DNA of 64,000 nt from contig NZ_CP150662.1 of the NCBI RefSeq assembly GCF_038024125.1, positions 1,567,501 through 1,631,500 of the forward strand. Reading direction: 5' to 3'. A program made the position numbers and the translations under genes. The notes below the pieces were generated by a model. That model saw only the letters and a program-made list of their open reading frames with translations. It ran no database searches and had not been told where the DNA came from. The stretch comes from Polaribacter gangjinensis (GTDB lineage Bacteria > Bacteroidota > Bacteroidia > Flavobacteriales > Flavobacteriaceae). Below are positions 53,964 through 63,546 of the stretch, in pieces; position 1 is the stretch's first letter, and each line of letters opens with the position of its first letter.

Positions 53964-54725
53964 TTAAAATTTTAGTTCTAGTGCAATTGGACAATGATCA
54001 GAATGTTTTGCTTCTGACAAAATATATGCTCTTGAAATATGTTTTTTTAGTGGAGCTGCAACCATGGCATAATCCAAACGCCAACCTTTGTTGTTTGCTC
54101 TAGAATTAGCCCTGTAACTCCACCAAGAATATTCTTGTTTTTCAGGATTCAAATAACGATAACTATCTATAAATCCGTTATTTATAAATTCACTCATCCA
54201 TTTACGCTCTTCAGGTAAAAATCCAGAAACGTCTTTCATTTTCGGATTATGAATGTCAATTTCTTCATGACAAATATTGTAATCGCCACAAATCACTAAA
54301 TTCGGAATCTCATTTTTTAGCTCATTGATATAGGCTAAAAATTCATCCATATAATTGAACTTAAAACTCAACCTGTCATCATTTGTTCCTGAAGGAAGGT
54401 ACAAACTCATAATAGAAACCTGATCAAAATCAACCCGTAAATTTCTGCCCTCAAAATCCATGGATTCAATTCCTGTTCCATACACCACATTTTTAGGTTT
54501 TTCTTTGCAAAAAATTGCGACTGAAGAATAGCCTTTTTTTTGTGCAGAAAACCAGTAATGATAAGGATATCCAGCGTTTTCGAATTCAGAAACATCCAAT
54601 TGTTCTTGATGTGCTTTGGTTTCTTGAATGCAAATCACATCTGGATTTGCAGCTTGTAACCATTGTATAAATCCTTTGTTTAAAGCAGCTCTGATTCCGT
54701 TTACGTTATATGATATGATTTTCAT
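53964..54725 (-). CDS. xth: exodeoxyribonuclease III
   Basis: AP endonuclease and 3'-5' exonuclease of base excision repair, 253 aa. Motifs: YNVNGIRAALNKGF, the metal ligand Glu in CIQETKA, LYLPSGTNDDRLSFK, ICGDYNICHEEIDIHNP, and the catalytic KHSDHCPIALEL at the end. It starts a minus-strand unit with the transglycosylase gene 5 nt downstream. Confidence 0.94.
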   Translation of the reverse strand: MKIISYNVNGIRAALNKGFIQWLQAANPDVICIQETKAHQEQLDVSEFENAGYPYHYWFSAQKKGYSSVAIFCKEKPKNVVYGTGIESMDFEGRNLRVDFDQVSIMSLYLPSGTNDDRLSFKFNYMDEFLAYINELKNEIPNLVICGDYNICHEEIDIHNPKMKDVSGFLPEERKWMSEFINNGFIDSYRYLNPEKQEYSWWSYRANSRANNKGWRLDYAMVAAPLKKHISRAYILSEAKHSDHCPIALELKF

Positions 54726-54974
54726 TAAAAGTTAAATTTTAATTTTCCGAAAGTTGAGAAACGCAAAAATCTGAATCTTATTGTTTTCTTATTTATTGAA
54801 AAACAATTATTTAACTTGCTCTTCAGAAACGTTTTACTTTATGAACAGTGTAAACTGTTGGAAAATATTTTTTTGAATTGGCAATATTAACAATATTTGA
54901 TTCATTATTCAAAATTTTAAGAATCAATTAAGGAATTAAACAAAAATTGATAAAGAGAAGATGCGTTTTAATGA
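54726..54974. other. intergenic region between scoB and xth
   Basis: 249 AT-rich nt without a reading frame. It holds an inverted repeat AACAGT-GTAA-ACTGTT (54844-54859) and AATATT-AAC-AATATT about 40 nt further on. These could be an operator or a weak scoB terminator. I see no exact TAnnTTTG box for xth. Confidence 0.4.
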
Positions 54975-55631
54975 TTAAAAACTCATTTCAGGAATTTCAC
55001 CTTCTACAATTAAAGTGCCTTCAGTAGCATTTTGAATTTCTTCTACTGAAACTCCAGGAGCTCTTTCTAAGAGATAAAAAGCATTGTTCTTAACTTCTAA
55101 AACTGCCAAATTAGTCACCACTTTTTTAACACAACCAACACCAGTTAATGGCAACGTACATTGTTTTAAAATTTTAGATTCTCCTTCTTTATTGGTGTGC
55201 ATCATGGCAACAATGATATTTTCTGCAGAGGCCACTAAATCCATGGCACCTCCCATTCCTTTGACCATTTTTCCAGGAATTTTCCAATTGGCAATGTCAC
55301 CATTTTGTGATACTTCCATTGCTCCTAAAATGGTTAAATGGACATGTTTTCCACGAATCATGGAAAAACTTGTTGCTGAATCAAAAAAACTTGCTCCAGG
55401 TAAAGTAGTAATTGTTTGTTTGCCAGCATTGATAATATCAGCATCTTCTTCACCATCAAAAGGAAAAGGTCCCATTCCTAAAACCCCATTTTCTGATTGA
55501 AATTCTACTTCAATATCTTCACGAACATAATTCGCAACCAACGTTGGAATTCCAATTCCCAAATTCACATAGTATCCGTTTTTTACTTCTTTAGCAATTC
55601 TTTTTGCTATTAAATTTTTGTCTAGTGCCAT
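54975..55631 (-). CDS. scoB: 3-oxoacid CoA-transferase subunit B
   Basis: Beta subunit of succinyl-CoA:3-ketoacid CoA-transferase, 218 aa. GYYVNLGIGIPTLVANYV is the start of the fold and QSENGVLGMGPFP contains the catalytic Glu that forms the CoA thioester. Works with subunit A, encoded 2 nt upstream, in ketone-body or branched-chain 3-oxoacid use. Confidence 0.94.
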   Translation of the reverse strand: MALDKNLIAKRIAKEVKNGYYVNLGIGIPTLVANYVREDIEVEFQSENGVLGMGPFPFDGEEDADIINAGKQTITTLPGASFFDSATSFSMIRGKHVHLTILGAMEVSQNGDIANWKIPGKMVKGMGGAMDLVASAENIIVAMMHTNKEGESKILKQCTLPLTGVGCVKKVVTNLAVLEVKNNAFYLLERAPGVSVEEIQNATEGTLIVEGEIPEMSF

Positions 55632-55633
55632 GG

Positions 55634-56335
55634 TTATTGTTTTTGTCTTACGGTTCTCTGTTCAATTCTTTTTTCATAATTTGTTCCTTGAAAAATTCGT
55701 TGTACAAAAATCCCTGGAATATGAATATTGTTTGGGTCTAATTCGCCAACAGGAACCAATTCTTCTACCTCAGCAACTGTAATTTTTGCAGCTCCACACA
55801 TATTTGCATTGAAATTTCTAGCTGTTCCTTTAAAAATTAAATTTCCTGCTGCATCTCCTTTCCAAGCTTTTACAAATGCAAAATCGGCTTTGAAAGCAGG
55901 TTCTAATACATACATTTTGCCATCAAATTCACGAGTTTCTTTGCCTTCTGCTACTTCAGTTCCAAATCCTGCAGGTGTGTAAAAAGCAGGAAAACCTGCT
56001 TGTGCAGCTCTGCATTTTTCAGCTAAAGTTCCTTGTGGAGTTAATTCAACCTCTAATTCTCCCGACAACATCTGACGTTCAAATTCTTGATTTTCACCAA
56101 CATAAGATGAAATCATTTTTTTGATTTGCTTTTTTTGCAATAACAATCCCAATCCAAAATCATCTACACCTGCATTGTTAGAAATACATGTAAGTTCGTT
56201 AATATTTCTTTTAACAAGTTCAGCAATTGCGTTTTCTGGAATGCCACACAATCCAAATCCGCCTAACATAAGTGTCATGCCGTTTTCAACTCCCTTGAGT
56301 GCCTCTGTTACGTTGTTTACTTTTTTGTTGATCAT
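55634..56335 (-). CDS. scoA: 3-oxoacid CoA-transferase subunit A
   Basis: Alpha subunit of 233 aa. The glycine-rich [16 protein letters not shown] and the stretch [15 protein letters not shown] are signature regions, as is [16 protein letters not shown]. It overlaps nothing but is only 2 nt from scoB; 62 nt separate it from the PBP1A gene upstream, so it may be read from the same long transcript. Confidence 0.94.
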   Translation of the reverse strand: MINKKVNNVTEALKGVENGMTLMLGGFGLCGIPENAIAELVKRNINELTCISNNAGVDDFGLGLLLQKKQIKKMISSYVGENQEFERQMLSGELEVELTPQGTLAEKCRAAQAGFPAFYTPAGFGTEVAEGKETREFDGKMYVLEPAFKADFAFVKAWKGDAAGNLIFKGTARNFNANMCGAAKITVAEVEELVPVGELDPNNIHIPGIFVQRIFQGTNYEKRIEQRTVRQKQ

Positions 56336-56397
56336 CAGATTTAGTTTTGAGTCTTTAGTTTTTAGTTTAAATGATAAAAATTATTCTTAATTCTTAA

Positions 56398-58674
56398 TTA
56401 AAAATCCGTGTCTCCACCTCGAATTTCATTCAATGTATTTTCTGAAGTTCCACTACAATTGATATTGATCGTTACATTTTCAGGTTTTTCAAAATCATCT
56501 TTACTGATGTTCAATGATTTATCAGCATAACATTTTCTCATAAAAATTGCCCAAGTTGGTAGCGCCATTGTTGCTCCCTGACCTTTTATAATTCCTCTAA
56601 AGTGTGTTGCTCTATCTTCTCCACCTGTCCAAACTCCAGTGACTAAATTAGGCACCATTCCCATAAACCATCCATCAGATTGATTTTGAGTAGTTCCTGT
56701 TTTGCCTGCAATTGGATTTGTAAAACTATAAGGAAACCCTGTAGCTACTTTTCCTGCGGATGTATAATTTGAGCGCAAACGAATTCCTGAGCCAGCATTG
56801 GTTACACCTTTTAACAAATCAATAATTACGTATGCTGATTCTTCGCTCAACACCTCTTGTGTTTTTGGTGTAAAATCTTTAAGAACTGTTCCGTTTTTAT
56901 CTTCAATTCTGGTAATAATCATAGGTTCGACTCGCAAACCTTTGTTGGCGAAAGTACTGTATGCACTTGTCATTTCTAGCAAAGACAAATCAACAGCTCC
57001 TAAAGCTATGGATGGCATTGGTTTGATGGGAGTTTCAATTCCTGCAGCTTTTGCCAAACGCACTACATTTTCTGGAGCAACCATATCAATCAATCTTGCT
57101 GAAATGGTATTTACAGATCCCGCTAAAGCTTCTTTTATGGTTAACATTCCTCCGTATTTGTTGTCAGAATTTTCTGGAGTCCAATCTTGAATTAATCCAT
57201 ATTTTCCGGTAGGAATTGTATATCTGATGTTAGGCAATTCTTCGCAAGGAGACATACTTAATTGATTGATTGCTGTCGCATACACAAATGGTTTAAAGGT
57301 AGAGCCTACTTGTCTTTTTTGTTGAGAAACAGCATCATAACTAAAGTGTTTGTTGTCAATACCACCTACCCAAGCTTTGATGTAACCCGTTTGTGGTTCT
57401 ATAGAAACCAATCCAGATCGTAAGAAAAACTTATAATATTTGATAGAATCATTTGGTGACATGATGGTATCAATGTTTCCTTTCCAAGAAAACACACTCA
57501 TATCAGTTTTTGTATTGAAAATTTTATCAATTTCTTTTTTAGAGACTCCTGCTGCTTTTAAGCGATAATATCTGTCAGAATTCCTTTTTGCACGTTCTAA
57601 AATACCATCAATTTGTTCTTTATCAATATCGTAAAAAGGCGCTTTTTTGTTGTATTTCTGCTCAGCAAAAAAATACGATTGTAAGTTTGCCATGTGCTCT
57701 TTTACAGCTTCTTCAGCGTATTTTTGAATTCGAGAATCAATAGTTACGTAGATTTTTAATCCGTCTTTAAAAATATCATAATACTCGCCATCTGGTTTTG
57801 GATTATTTTTTACCCAATCACGCATTACTTTTTGCAAATGCGATCTAAAATAAGTGGCATATCCATCACTATGACTTTCAGGAGTAAAATTGATTTTTAG
57901 AGGCAATTTTTGTAACGAATCTTTTTCCTCTTCAGTTAAGTAACCGTTTTTTTCCATTTGACTAAACACTACATTTCTTCTTTCTAAAGATTTTTCTTTA
58001 GAAATTTTTCTATTCGGATTGTATTGTCTTGGATTTTTTAGCATTGCCACAATGATGGCTGATTCTTGCACATCTAAATCTTTGGCTTCTTTTCCAAAAT
58101 AAATTCTTGATGCTGAACGAATTCCAACAGCATTGAAAATAAAATCTTGCGTGTTCAAATACATGGCAATGATTTCTTCTTTGGTATATTGCCTTTCTAA
58201 TTTGATGGCAACAACCCACTCTTTTAATTTTTGTAAAACACGTTTTATTTTATTACTTGACGCATTTTTTGTGAACAAATTTTTAGCCAATTGTTGGGTA
58301 ATTGTACTTGCTCCACCACCACTTCCTAGTTTTACAACAGCTCTTGCAGTTCCTTTAAAATCAATTCCTGAATGTTCGTAAAAACGTTCATCTTCAGTAG
58401 CAATTAATGCATGAACCAAATTTTGAGGCAAATCTTTATATTTAATTGGTGTTCTGTTTTCTTTGGCATATTTTCCAATAGTTACTCCATCAACTGAAAT
58501 GACCTCAGTTGCCAAATTAGATTGTGGATTTTCTAAATCTTGGAAAGAAGGTAAAGGACCAAAACCGCCCAAAGCTGCAATGATAAATAGCAAAAAAACG
58601 AAAGCAAATCCTCCTAAAAAGATGCTCCAAAACCATTTGATGTATTTTTTAAATTGCGTTTCTTGTTTTTTCAT
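56398..58674 (-). CDS. penicillin-binding protein 1A (bifunctional transglycosylase/transpeptidase)
   Basis: Peptidoglycan synthase of 758 aa. A short cytosolic start and membrane helix (about residues 13-37) precede the GT51 domain with the catalytic Glu in ATEDERFYEHSGID (E94) and STITQQLAKNLF. The transpeptidase domain has the SxxK serine in GSTFKPF (S458, K461), GSVNTISA and GKTGTTQ. The C-terminal tail ends SENTLNEIRGGDTDF. Its start overlaps the gldH stop by 4 nt. Confidence 0.94.
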   Translation of the reverse strand: MKKQETQFKKYIKWFWSIFLGGFAFVFLLFIIAALGGFGPLPSFQDLENPQSNLATEVISVDGVTIGKYAKENRTPIKYKDLPQNLVHALIATEDERFYEHSGIDFKGTARAVVKLGSGGGASTITQQLAKNLFTKNASSNKIKRVLQKLKEWVVAIKLERQYTKEEIIAMYLNTQDFIFNAVGIRSASRIYFGKEAKDLDVQESAIIVAMLKNPRQYNPNRKISKEKSLERRNVVFSQMEKNGYLTEEEKDSLQKLPLKINFTPESHSDGYATYFRSHLQKVMRDWVKNNPKPDGEYYDIFKDGLKIYVTIDSRIQKYAEEAVKEHMANLQSYFFAEQKYNKKAPFYDIDKEQIDGILERAKRNSDRYYRLKAAGVSKKEIDKIFNTKTDMSVFSWKGNIDTIMSPNDSIKYYKFFLRSGLVSIEPQTGYIKAWVGGIDNKHFSYDAVSQQKRQVGSTFKPFVYATAINQLSMSPCEELPNIRYTIPTGKYGLIQDWTPENSDNKYGGMLTIKEALAGSVNTISARLIDMVAPENVVRLAKAAGIETPIKPMPSIALGAVDLSLLEMTSAYSTFANKGLRVEPMIITRIEDKNGTVLKDFTPKTQEVLSEESAYVIIDLLKGVTNAGSGIRLRSNYTSAGKVATGFPYSFTNPIAGKTGTTQNQSDGWFMGMVPNLVTGVWTGGEDRATHFRGIIKGQGATMALPTWAIFMRKCYADKSLNISKDDFEKPENVTININCSGTSENTLNEIRGGDTDF

Positions 58675-59177
58675 AGTTCGTTGACTTTTTCAATACTGAA
58701 TCCAATATCTTGAATTCCATTTAGTTTTTGTAATGGTTTTACTTCGCCATTTTTTCTCATTGCTTGACGCACCTGAAATTGATATTTTCCTGCTTTTGGA
58801 AATATTTTTTGTTCTTTGTAAAACAACTTACTTTCTTTGATATCTGTGATGCCTTTTCCTAAAAATTTCCCAGAGACATCTGCCATTTCATATTGTAAAG
58901 TGTCTATAACTTTTGTTTCATCAGGAAATGTTAGTGTTGTAATGACATACAAATTGCTAAAGGGATATTCACTGGTGTTTCTAACATGAATGAACAAGTT
59001 TTTGGGTGAAATAGTATCCTGAATTGTAAAATCAAACCTAACTTTTTGGGAAGTTTTCCATGCAGCATTTTCTATGGGTTCAAATTGTATGAACTCAATA
59101 GTATCATCACAGGATAAAAAAGAGATTACAAAAAACAATGTTAAAAAGACGCTTTTTTTATTGCGAATTGGAATCAT
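58671..59177 (-). CDS. gldH: gliding motility lipoprotein GldH
   Basis: Outer-membrane or periplasmic lipoprotein of 168 aa from the Met at 59177 (lipobox FLSC, C23). Typical stretches are FDFTIQDTISPKNLFIHVRNTSEYPFSNLYV and the late FQVRQAMRKNGEVKPLQKL...GIQDIGFSIE. GldH is needed for gliding and T9SS function in Flavobacterium. The start lies 20 nt inside the end of the RicT gene. An earlier Met at 59246 lies wholly in the other gene and would precede no signal peptide. Confidence 0.9.
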   Translation of the reverse strand: MIPIRNKKSVFLTLFFVISFLSCDDTIEFIQFEPIENAAWKTSQKVRFDFTIQDTISPKNLFIHVRNTSEYPFSNLYVITTLTFPDETKVIDTLQYEMADVSGKFLGKGITDIKESKLFYKEQKIFPKAGKYQFQVRQAMRKNGEVKPLQKLNGIQDIGFSIEKVNEL

Positions 59178-60546
59178 TTTTTGGCTTTCTATTTTTTCTA
59201 TTTCTGTTATTATACCTTTTTTTATTAGTGCTTTGAGTGGTTGCATTCGGCTGATTTACATTTTCTGGATTGTTAACAGACGCTGGTTTTTGAGCTTGCT
59301 TTTGAGGCTGTTGTTGTTGTTTTTGTTTTTGAGGTTGTGGTTTTCTAGGTTGATTTCCAGATTTTTGAGGAGTATCAACAATCGATTTTTCAGCAACTTC
59401 TGTAAATTTCTTTTTTGATTTTTTTCTTCTTTTGCTTTTGATAGGTACATCAAAACGAGTTAAACTATCTTCACCTACAGCATCTTCAAAACTTACTTTT
59501 GTTGGTAATTCAATTTCTGATTCATATTCTTCTAACGAAGCTGAAAGCTCATTATTTTTATTCAACTCAATAATCTCTAGAACATGATCTAGCGTTAAAC
59601 GATACCATTTAGAGCTTTCATCTTTGTATGTATACCAGAGAAAGTTTTTGAAAATATCCATTTTCACGAAAATAGCTTCCCCTTTTTCTGTCTTTAGAAC
59701 CAATTCTTGTTTTGGAAAAGGTTTCAATGCATCTAAATAAGAATCTAATTCAAAATTTAAACAACATTTCAATTTGCCACATTGACCCGCTAACTTTAAC
59801 GGATTTAATGACAATTGTTGGTAACGTGCTGCAGAAGTAGTAACTTTTCTAAAATCTGTTAACCAAGTTGAGCAGCACAACTCTCTTCCACAAGAACCTA
59901 CACCTCCTAATCTTGCTGCCTCTTGTCTTGCGCCCACTTGTTTCATTTCTACTCGCACTGAAAAAGCGCTTGCAAAATCGCGAATCAATTGTCTGAAATC
60001 GACTCTTGATTCGGCTGTATAATAAAAGGTTGCTTTGTTTCCATCTCCTTGATATTCAACGTCAGAGAGTTTCATTTGCAATCCTAAACGACTTAAAATT
60101 TCTCTTCCTTTTCGTTGAGTTTCCTCTTCTTTGTCTCTGGCTGCTTGCCAAATATCAATATCTTTTTGGGTTGCTTTTCTGTAGATTTTATTGATTTCAT
60201 CACTATCAATAGCAATATTTCTTTTTTTCATTTGCACTTTTACCAATTCTCCTGCCAAAGAAACCACACCAATATCATGTCCTGGTGAACTTTCTACAGC
60301 CACAACATCACCCATTGAAATGGTTAAATTTTCGGTATTTCTGTAAAAATGCTTGCGTCCGTTTTTAAAACGTACCTCAAAAATATTGAATCGTTCTTGA
60401 CCACTTGGTAATGTCATATTTGATAACCAGTCAAAAACAGCCAATTTTTCACTGCCACTACCACAAGTGCCAGTGCCACAATTTCCATTACTTTTACAAC
60501 CTCTAGGAACACCATTTACGGTTGTTCCACAACTTCCACATGCCAT
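59158..60546 (-). CDS. ricT: RicT/PSP1-domain protein
   Basis: Cytoplasmic protein of 462 aa. The N terminus has a Cys cluster (MACGSCGTT, GCKSNGNCGTGTCGSG); the PSP1 core carries VGSCGRELCCSTWL and GQCGKLKCCLNFE, the Cys pairs of RicT/YaaT that hold an Fe-S cluster with its partners and affect RNA processing in Bacillus. The tail (about 395-462) is low-complexity, Gln/Lys/Asn-rich. Gene order ricT, gldH, PBP1A is common in Flavobacteriia. Whether the Bacillus RNase Y role applies here is unknown. Confidence 0.88.
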   Translation of the reverse strand: MACGSCGTTVNGVPRGCKSNGNCGTGTCGSGSEKLAVFDWLSNMTLPSGQERFNIFEVRFKNGRKHFYRNTENLTISMGDVVAVESSPGHDIGVVSLAGELVKVQMKKRNIAIDSDEINKIYRKATQKDIDIWQAARDKEEETQRKGREILSRLGLQMKLSDVEYQGDGNKATFYYTAESRVDFRQLIRDFASAFSVRVEMKQVGARQEAARLGGVGSCGRELCCSTWLTDFRKVTTSAARYQQLSLNPLKLAGQCGKLKCCLNFELDSYLDALKPFPKQELVLKTEKGEAIFVKMDIFKNFLWYTYKDESSKWYRLTLDHVLEIIELNKNNELSASLEEYESEIELPTKVSFEDAVGEDSLTRFDVPIKSKRRKKSKKKFTEVAEKSIVDTPQKSGNQPRKPQPQKQKQQQQPQKQAQKPASVNNPENVNQPNATTQSTNKKRYNNRNRKNRKPKNDSNSQ

Positions 60547-60763
60547 GTAATTCTTTTATTTTTAGAAAAGCGTACTGCTTTTGTAAATTATTTTATTGAT
60601 TTTTAAGTATTTGTAAAATTACAACTTTACAAAGTACAATCAGTAAATATATAAAATCTGATTGAGAAGTGAAGTTTAAATTTTTGCTAATAAAGAAAGA
60701 AGCTTTTTGATGATGGATTTTTATTTAATTATTGATAATTAAACAGTAAAAATTCTCATGGAA

Positions 60764-61777
60764 TTATTTTTTATTTGAAGATTCTCTTATGATCAATTCT
60801 GACTCCAACAAAAATGATTGATTTACAGTTGATTTATCTTCAATTTGAGATATTAATAAACTAGAAGCTTTTTTCCCCATTTCAAATGCAGGCTGATTTA
60901 CAGTGGTCAAAGAAGGTTCAATTACAGCTGCAATTGGATCGTTGTTAAAACCGACAACAGCAATATCTTCAGGAATTTTTATTCCTTCTGATTTTAAATA
61001 TTGAATGGCACTGATGGCAGCAGTATCATTCGAAGAATATAGTCCATCAATTTTTGGATTTGCAAGTATTTTTTTAGCCATCAAAATACCATCTTCTTCT
61101 GAAAGATTCGATTCGAAAATTAAACTTTCGTCAAGTTCGATTTGATGTTTTTTCAATGCATCTAAATAGCCATTTTTTCGTTGTTTGTATAATTCGATAT
61201 TCTGTTTTCCTGAAAAATGAGCAATATGTTTGCATCCTTTTTGTAATAAATGTTCAGTTGCTAAAAAACTTGCACGGAAATTATCAATATTGATGTTTAC
61301 ACAGTTTTCTAAATTACAAGGTCTGTCAAAAAAAACAATCGGATTCTTAAATGATTGATACGACTTTAAATGATCGTAATTTGAAGTTTCCATTGAGATG
61401 GAAATTAAAATACCATCAACTCTATTTGAAATTAAATTTGAAATGATTTTTTTCTCTCGTTCAAAACTATCAAAACTTTGACAAATGATTACATTGTATC
61501 CTTTTTCTTGAGCAATTTGTTCAACTCCTGCAATAACCGTAGCAAAAAAGTATCTGGAAATTCGAGGCAATACAATAGCTATGGTTTGGGTTTTATTTGT
61601 TCGTAAATTAGAAGCTAATATGTTGCGTTGATAACCTAATTCTTTGGCCTTTTGTAAAATTAATTCTTTCGTTTTTTTTGTGACCCTATCACTATCATTC
61701 AAAGCTCTTGAAACGGTTGAGCTATCTATTCCTAAGACCCTAGAAATATCGTGAATGGTTACTTTTTTTTGATTCAT
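60764..61777 (-). CDS. LacI-family transcriptional regulator of the uronate locus
   Basis: Regulator of 337 aa. The HTH is at residues 4-25 (VTIHDISRVLGIDSSTVSRALND), the hinge helix at about 45-60 (GYQRNILASNLRT), and the rest is a periplasmic-binding-like sensor domain (IAIVLPRISRYFFATVIAGVE, DGILISISMET, DGLYSSNDTAAI). It is divergent from kduI and would be released by a uronate breakdown product such as KDG; the inducer is inferred from the neighbours. A 16-bp palindrome lies in the shared promoter region. Confidence 0.9.
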   Translation of the reverse strand: MNQKKVTIHDISRVLGIDSSTVSRALNDSDRVTKKTKELILQKAKELGYQRNILASNLRTNKTQTIAIVLPRISRYFFATVIAGVEQIAQEKGYNVIICQSFDSFEREKKIISNLISNRVDGILISISMETSNYDHLKSYQSFKNPIVFFDRPCNLENCVNINIDNFRASFLATEHLLQKGCKHIAHFSGKQNIELYKQRKNGYLDALKKHQIELDESLIFESNLSEEDGILMAKKILANPKIDGLYSSNDTAAISAIQYLKSEGIKIPEDIAVVGFNNDPIAAVIEPSLTTVNQPAFEMGKKASSLLISQIEDKSTVNQSFLLESELIIRESSNKK

Positions 61778-61804
61778 AAGCTAAAGATAACGAAATATTT
61801 AAAA

Positions 61805-61812
61805 CAAAAATA
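61805..61812 (-). promoter_or_regulatory. -7 promoter box of the LacI-type regulator gene
   Basis: TATTTTTG on the minus strand; a TTG inside the palindrome (on the minus strand at 61830-61832) lies 17 nt upstream. The operator therefore covers the -33 element, as expected for autorepression. Confidence 0.5.
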
Positions 61813-61826
61813 TGAAAATTTTATTT

Positions 61827-61842
61827 ATACAATCGATTGTAT
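61827..61842. promoter_or_regulatory. LacI-type operator, 16-bp perfect palindrome
   Basis: ATACAATCGATTGTAT with a central CG, the usual form of LacI/GalR sites. It overlaps the first bases of the kduI -7 box (61840-61847) on one side and the regulator's -33 element on the other, so one bound dimer could repress both directions. Confidence 0.75.
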
Positions 61843-61847
61843 TTTTG
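61840..61847 (+). promoter_or_regulatory. -7 promoter box of the kdu operon
   Basis: TATTTTTG on the plus strand, 43 nt before the kduI start codon, overlapping the palindromic operator by three bases. No clear TTG element is seen upstream. Confidence 0.45.
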
Positions 61848-61890
61848 AAATAATTTTTTATTTTTACCAAAATTTTGAAATAATTCTAAA

Positions 61891-62733
61891 ATGAAAACAA
61901 GATACCAAACAAGATACGCCTCTTCTCCAAAAGATGTTAAAACTTACGATACCAAACGATTACGTGAAGAATTTTTAATTGACACGTTGATGCAAGAAGA
62001 TAAAATCAGTTTGGTTTATTCACATTTTGACAGGTTTATTGCTGGTAGTGCTGTTCCAAAAAGTGATACCTTAAAATTAGAAAGTATTGATGCTTTGAAA
62101 TCGGAATTTTTTCTAGAAAGAAGAGAATTGGGTATCATCAATGTTGGTGAGTCTGGAAGTGTCATTGTTGATGGAACTGAGTATATTTTAGAAAATAAAG
62201 AAGCATTATATGTTGGTCAAGGAAATAAAGAAGTTATTTTTTCTAGTAAAAATTCAGAAAATCCTGCACTATTTTATATAAACTCTACTCCCGCTCACAA
62301 GTCCTATCCAACAAAAAAAATTGGAAAAGAGGATGTTGAAACCATTGAATTAGGTTCTCCTGAAACTGCCAACGCAAGAACTTTAAGAAAATATATTGTT
62401 AGTACTGTTGTAGATGTTTGCCAATTACAAATGGGAATGACCGCACTAAAACCTGGCAGTTCTTGGAACACAATGCCAGCACATGTGCATGATAGAAGAA
62501 TGGAAGTGTATTTTTATTTTGAAATTGACCCAAACCAAGCAGTATGTCATTTTATGGGAGAGCCACAAGAAACAAGACATATTTGGATGGCAAATCATCA
62601 AGCTGTAATTTCTCCACCTTGGTCTATTCATTCAGGCTCTGGTACTAGCAGTTATTCTTTTATTTGGGGAATGGCTGGTGAAAATTTAGATTATGGAGAT
62701 ATGGATCATTGTAAAATTAACGAACTAAAATAA
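61891..62733 (+). CDS. kduI: 5-dehydro-4-deoxy-D-glucuronate isomerase
   Basis: Converts 5-keto-4-deoxyuronate (DKI, from unsaturated uronates of pectin, alginate-like or glycosaminoglycan-type polymers) to 2,5-diketo-3-deoxygluconate. The 280 aa form a bicupin fold; MPAHVHDRRMEVYFYFE holds the metal-binding His/His/Glu and SPPWSIHSGSGTSSYSFIW the last His. Length and start TRYASSPKDVKTYDT match KduI. It is followed 20 nt later by kduD. Confidence 0.94.
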   Translation: MKTRYQTRYASSPKDVKTYDTKRLREEFLIDTLMQEDKISLVYSHFDRFIAGSAVPKSDTLKLESIDALKSEFFLERRELGIINVGESGSVIVDGTEYILENKEALYVGQGNKEVIFSSKNSENPALFYINSTPAHKSYPTKKIGKEDVETIELGSPETANARTLRKYIVSTVVDVCQLQMGMTALKPGSSWNTMPAHVHDRRMEVYFYFEIDPNQAVCHFMGEPQETRHIWMANHQAVISPPWSIHSGSGTSSYSFIWGMAGENLDYGDMDHCKINELK

Positions 62734-62753
62734 TTAATAAACCTTACAAAATT

Positions 62754-63542
62754 ATGTCAATCAATTTATTCGATTTAACTGGAAAAACAGCCTTAATCAC
62801 TGGTGGAATTCACGGACTTGGAATGGCTATGGCCAAAGGACTTGGAAATGCTGGTGCCACAATTGTTGTAAATAACAACTCAGAAGAGGCTCTTATTGAT
62901 GCTATTGCTGAATACAAAGCCTGTGGATTTAAGGCTTTTGGATATGTATTTGATGTCACCAAAGAAAATGAAGTGTTTGATGCCATACAAAAAATTGAAA
63001 GTGAAGTTGGTCCTATTGATATATTGGTAAACAATGCTGGTATCATCAAAAGAACTCCAATTGTTGATATGGAAGTATCTGATTTTAAAATGGTGATTGA
63101 TGTTGATTTGGTGGGTCCTTTTATAGTTTCAAAAAATGTAGCAAAAGGGATGATTCAGAGAGGTGGTGGAAAAATTATCAATATTTGCTCTATGATGAGT
63201 GAATTAGGTAGAGATACTGTAAGTGCTTATGCATCCGCAAAAGGAGGATTAAAAATGCTAACCAGAAGCATGGCTACTGAGTGGGCAAAATTCAATATTC
63301 AAACAAATGGTATTGGACCTGGGTATTTTGCTACCAGCCAAACCGCTCCTATTAGAGTTGATGGACATCCGTTTAATGAGTTTATCATCAAAAGAACGCC
63401 TGCCGCACGTTGGGGAGAACCTGAAGATTTACAAGGTGCCGCAATCTTTTTAAGTTCTAAGGCAAGTGATTTTGTAAACGGTCATATTTTGTATGTTGAT
63501 GGTGGTATTTTAGCTACTATTGGTAAACCTTCTAATGAATAA
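62754..63542 (+). CDS. kduD: 2-dehydro-3-deoxy-D-gluconate 5-dehydrogenase (SDR family)
   Basis: NAD(P)-dependent reductase of 262 aa that turns diketo-deoxygluconate into KDG. It has the SDR cofactor motif TGGIHGLGMAMAKGL, the NNAG motif, Ser in ICSMMSE and the catalytic YxxxK in SAYASAKGG. A gluconate 5-dehydrogenase activity is possible from sequence alone, but the kduI neighbour favours KduD. Confidence 0.9.
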   Translation: MSINLFDLTGKTALITGGIHGLGMAMAKGLGNAGATIVVNNNSEEALIDAIAEYKACGFKAFGYVFDVTKENEVFDAIQKIESEVGPIDILVNNAGIIKRTPIVDMEVSDFKMVIDVDLVGPFIVSKNVAKGMIQRGGGKIINICSMMSELGRDTVSAYASAKGGLKMLTRSMATEWAKFNIQTNGIGPGYFATSQTAPIRVDGHPFNEFIIKRTPAARWGEPEDLQGAAIFLSSKASDFVNGHILYVDGGILATIGKPSNE

Positions 63543-63546
63543 AATA

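Noticed and set aside
59256..59453. Lys/Gln/Asn-rich 65-codon minus-strand frame
   Set aside because: Out-of-frame shadow of the low-complexity tail of the RicT-like gene.
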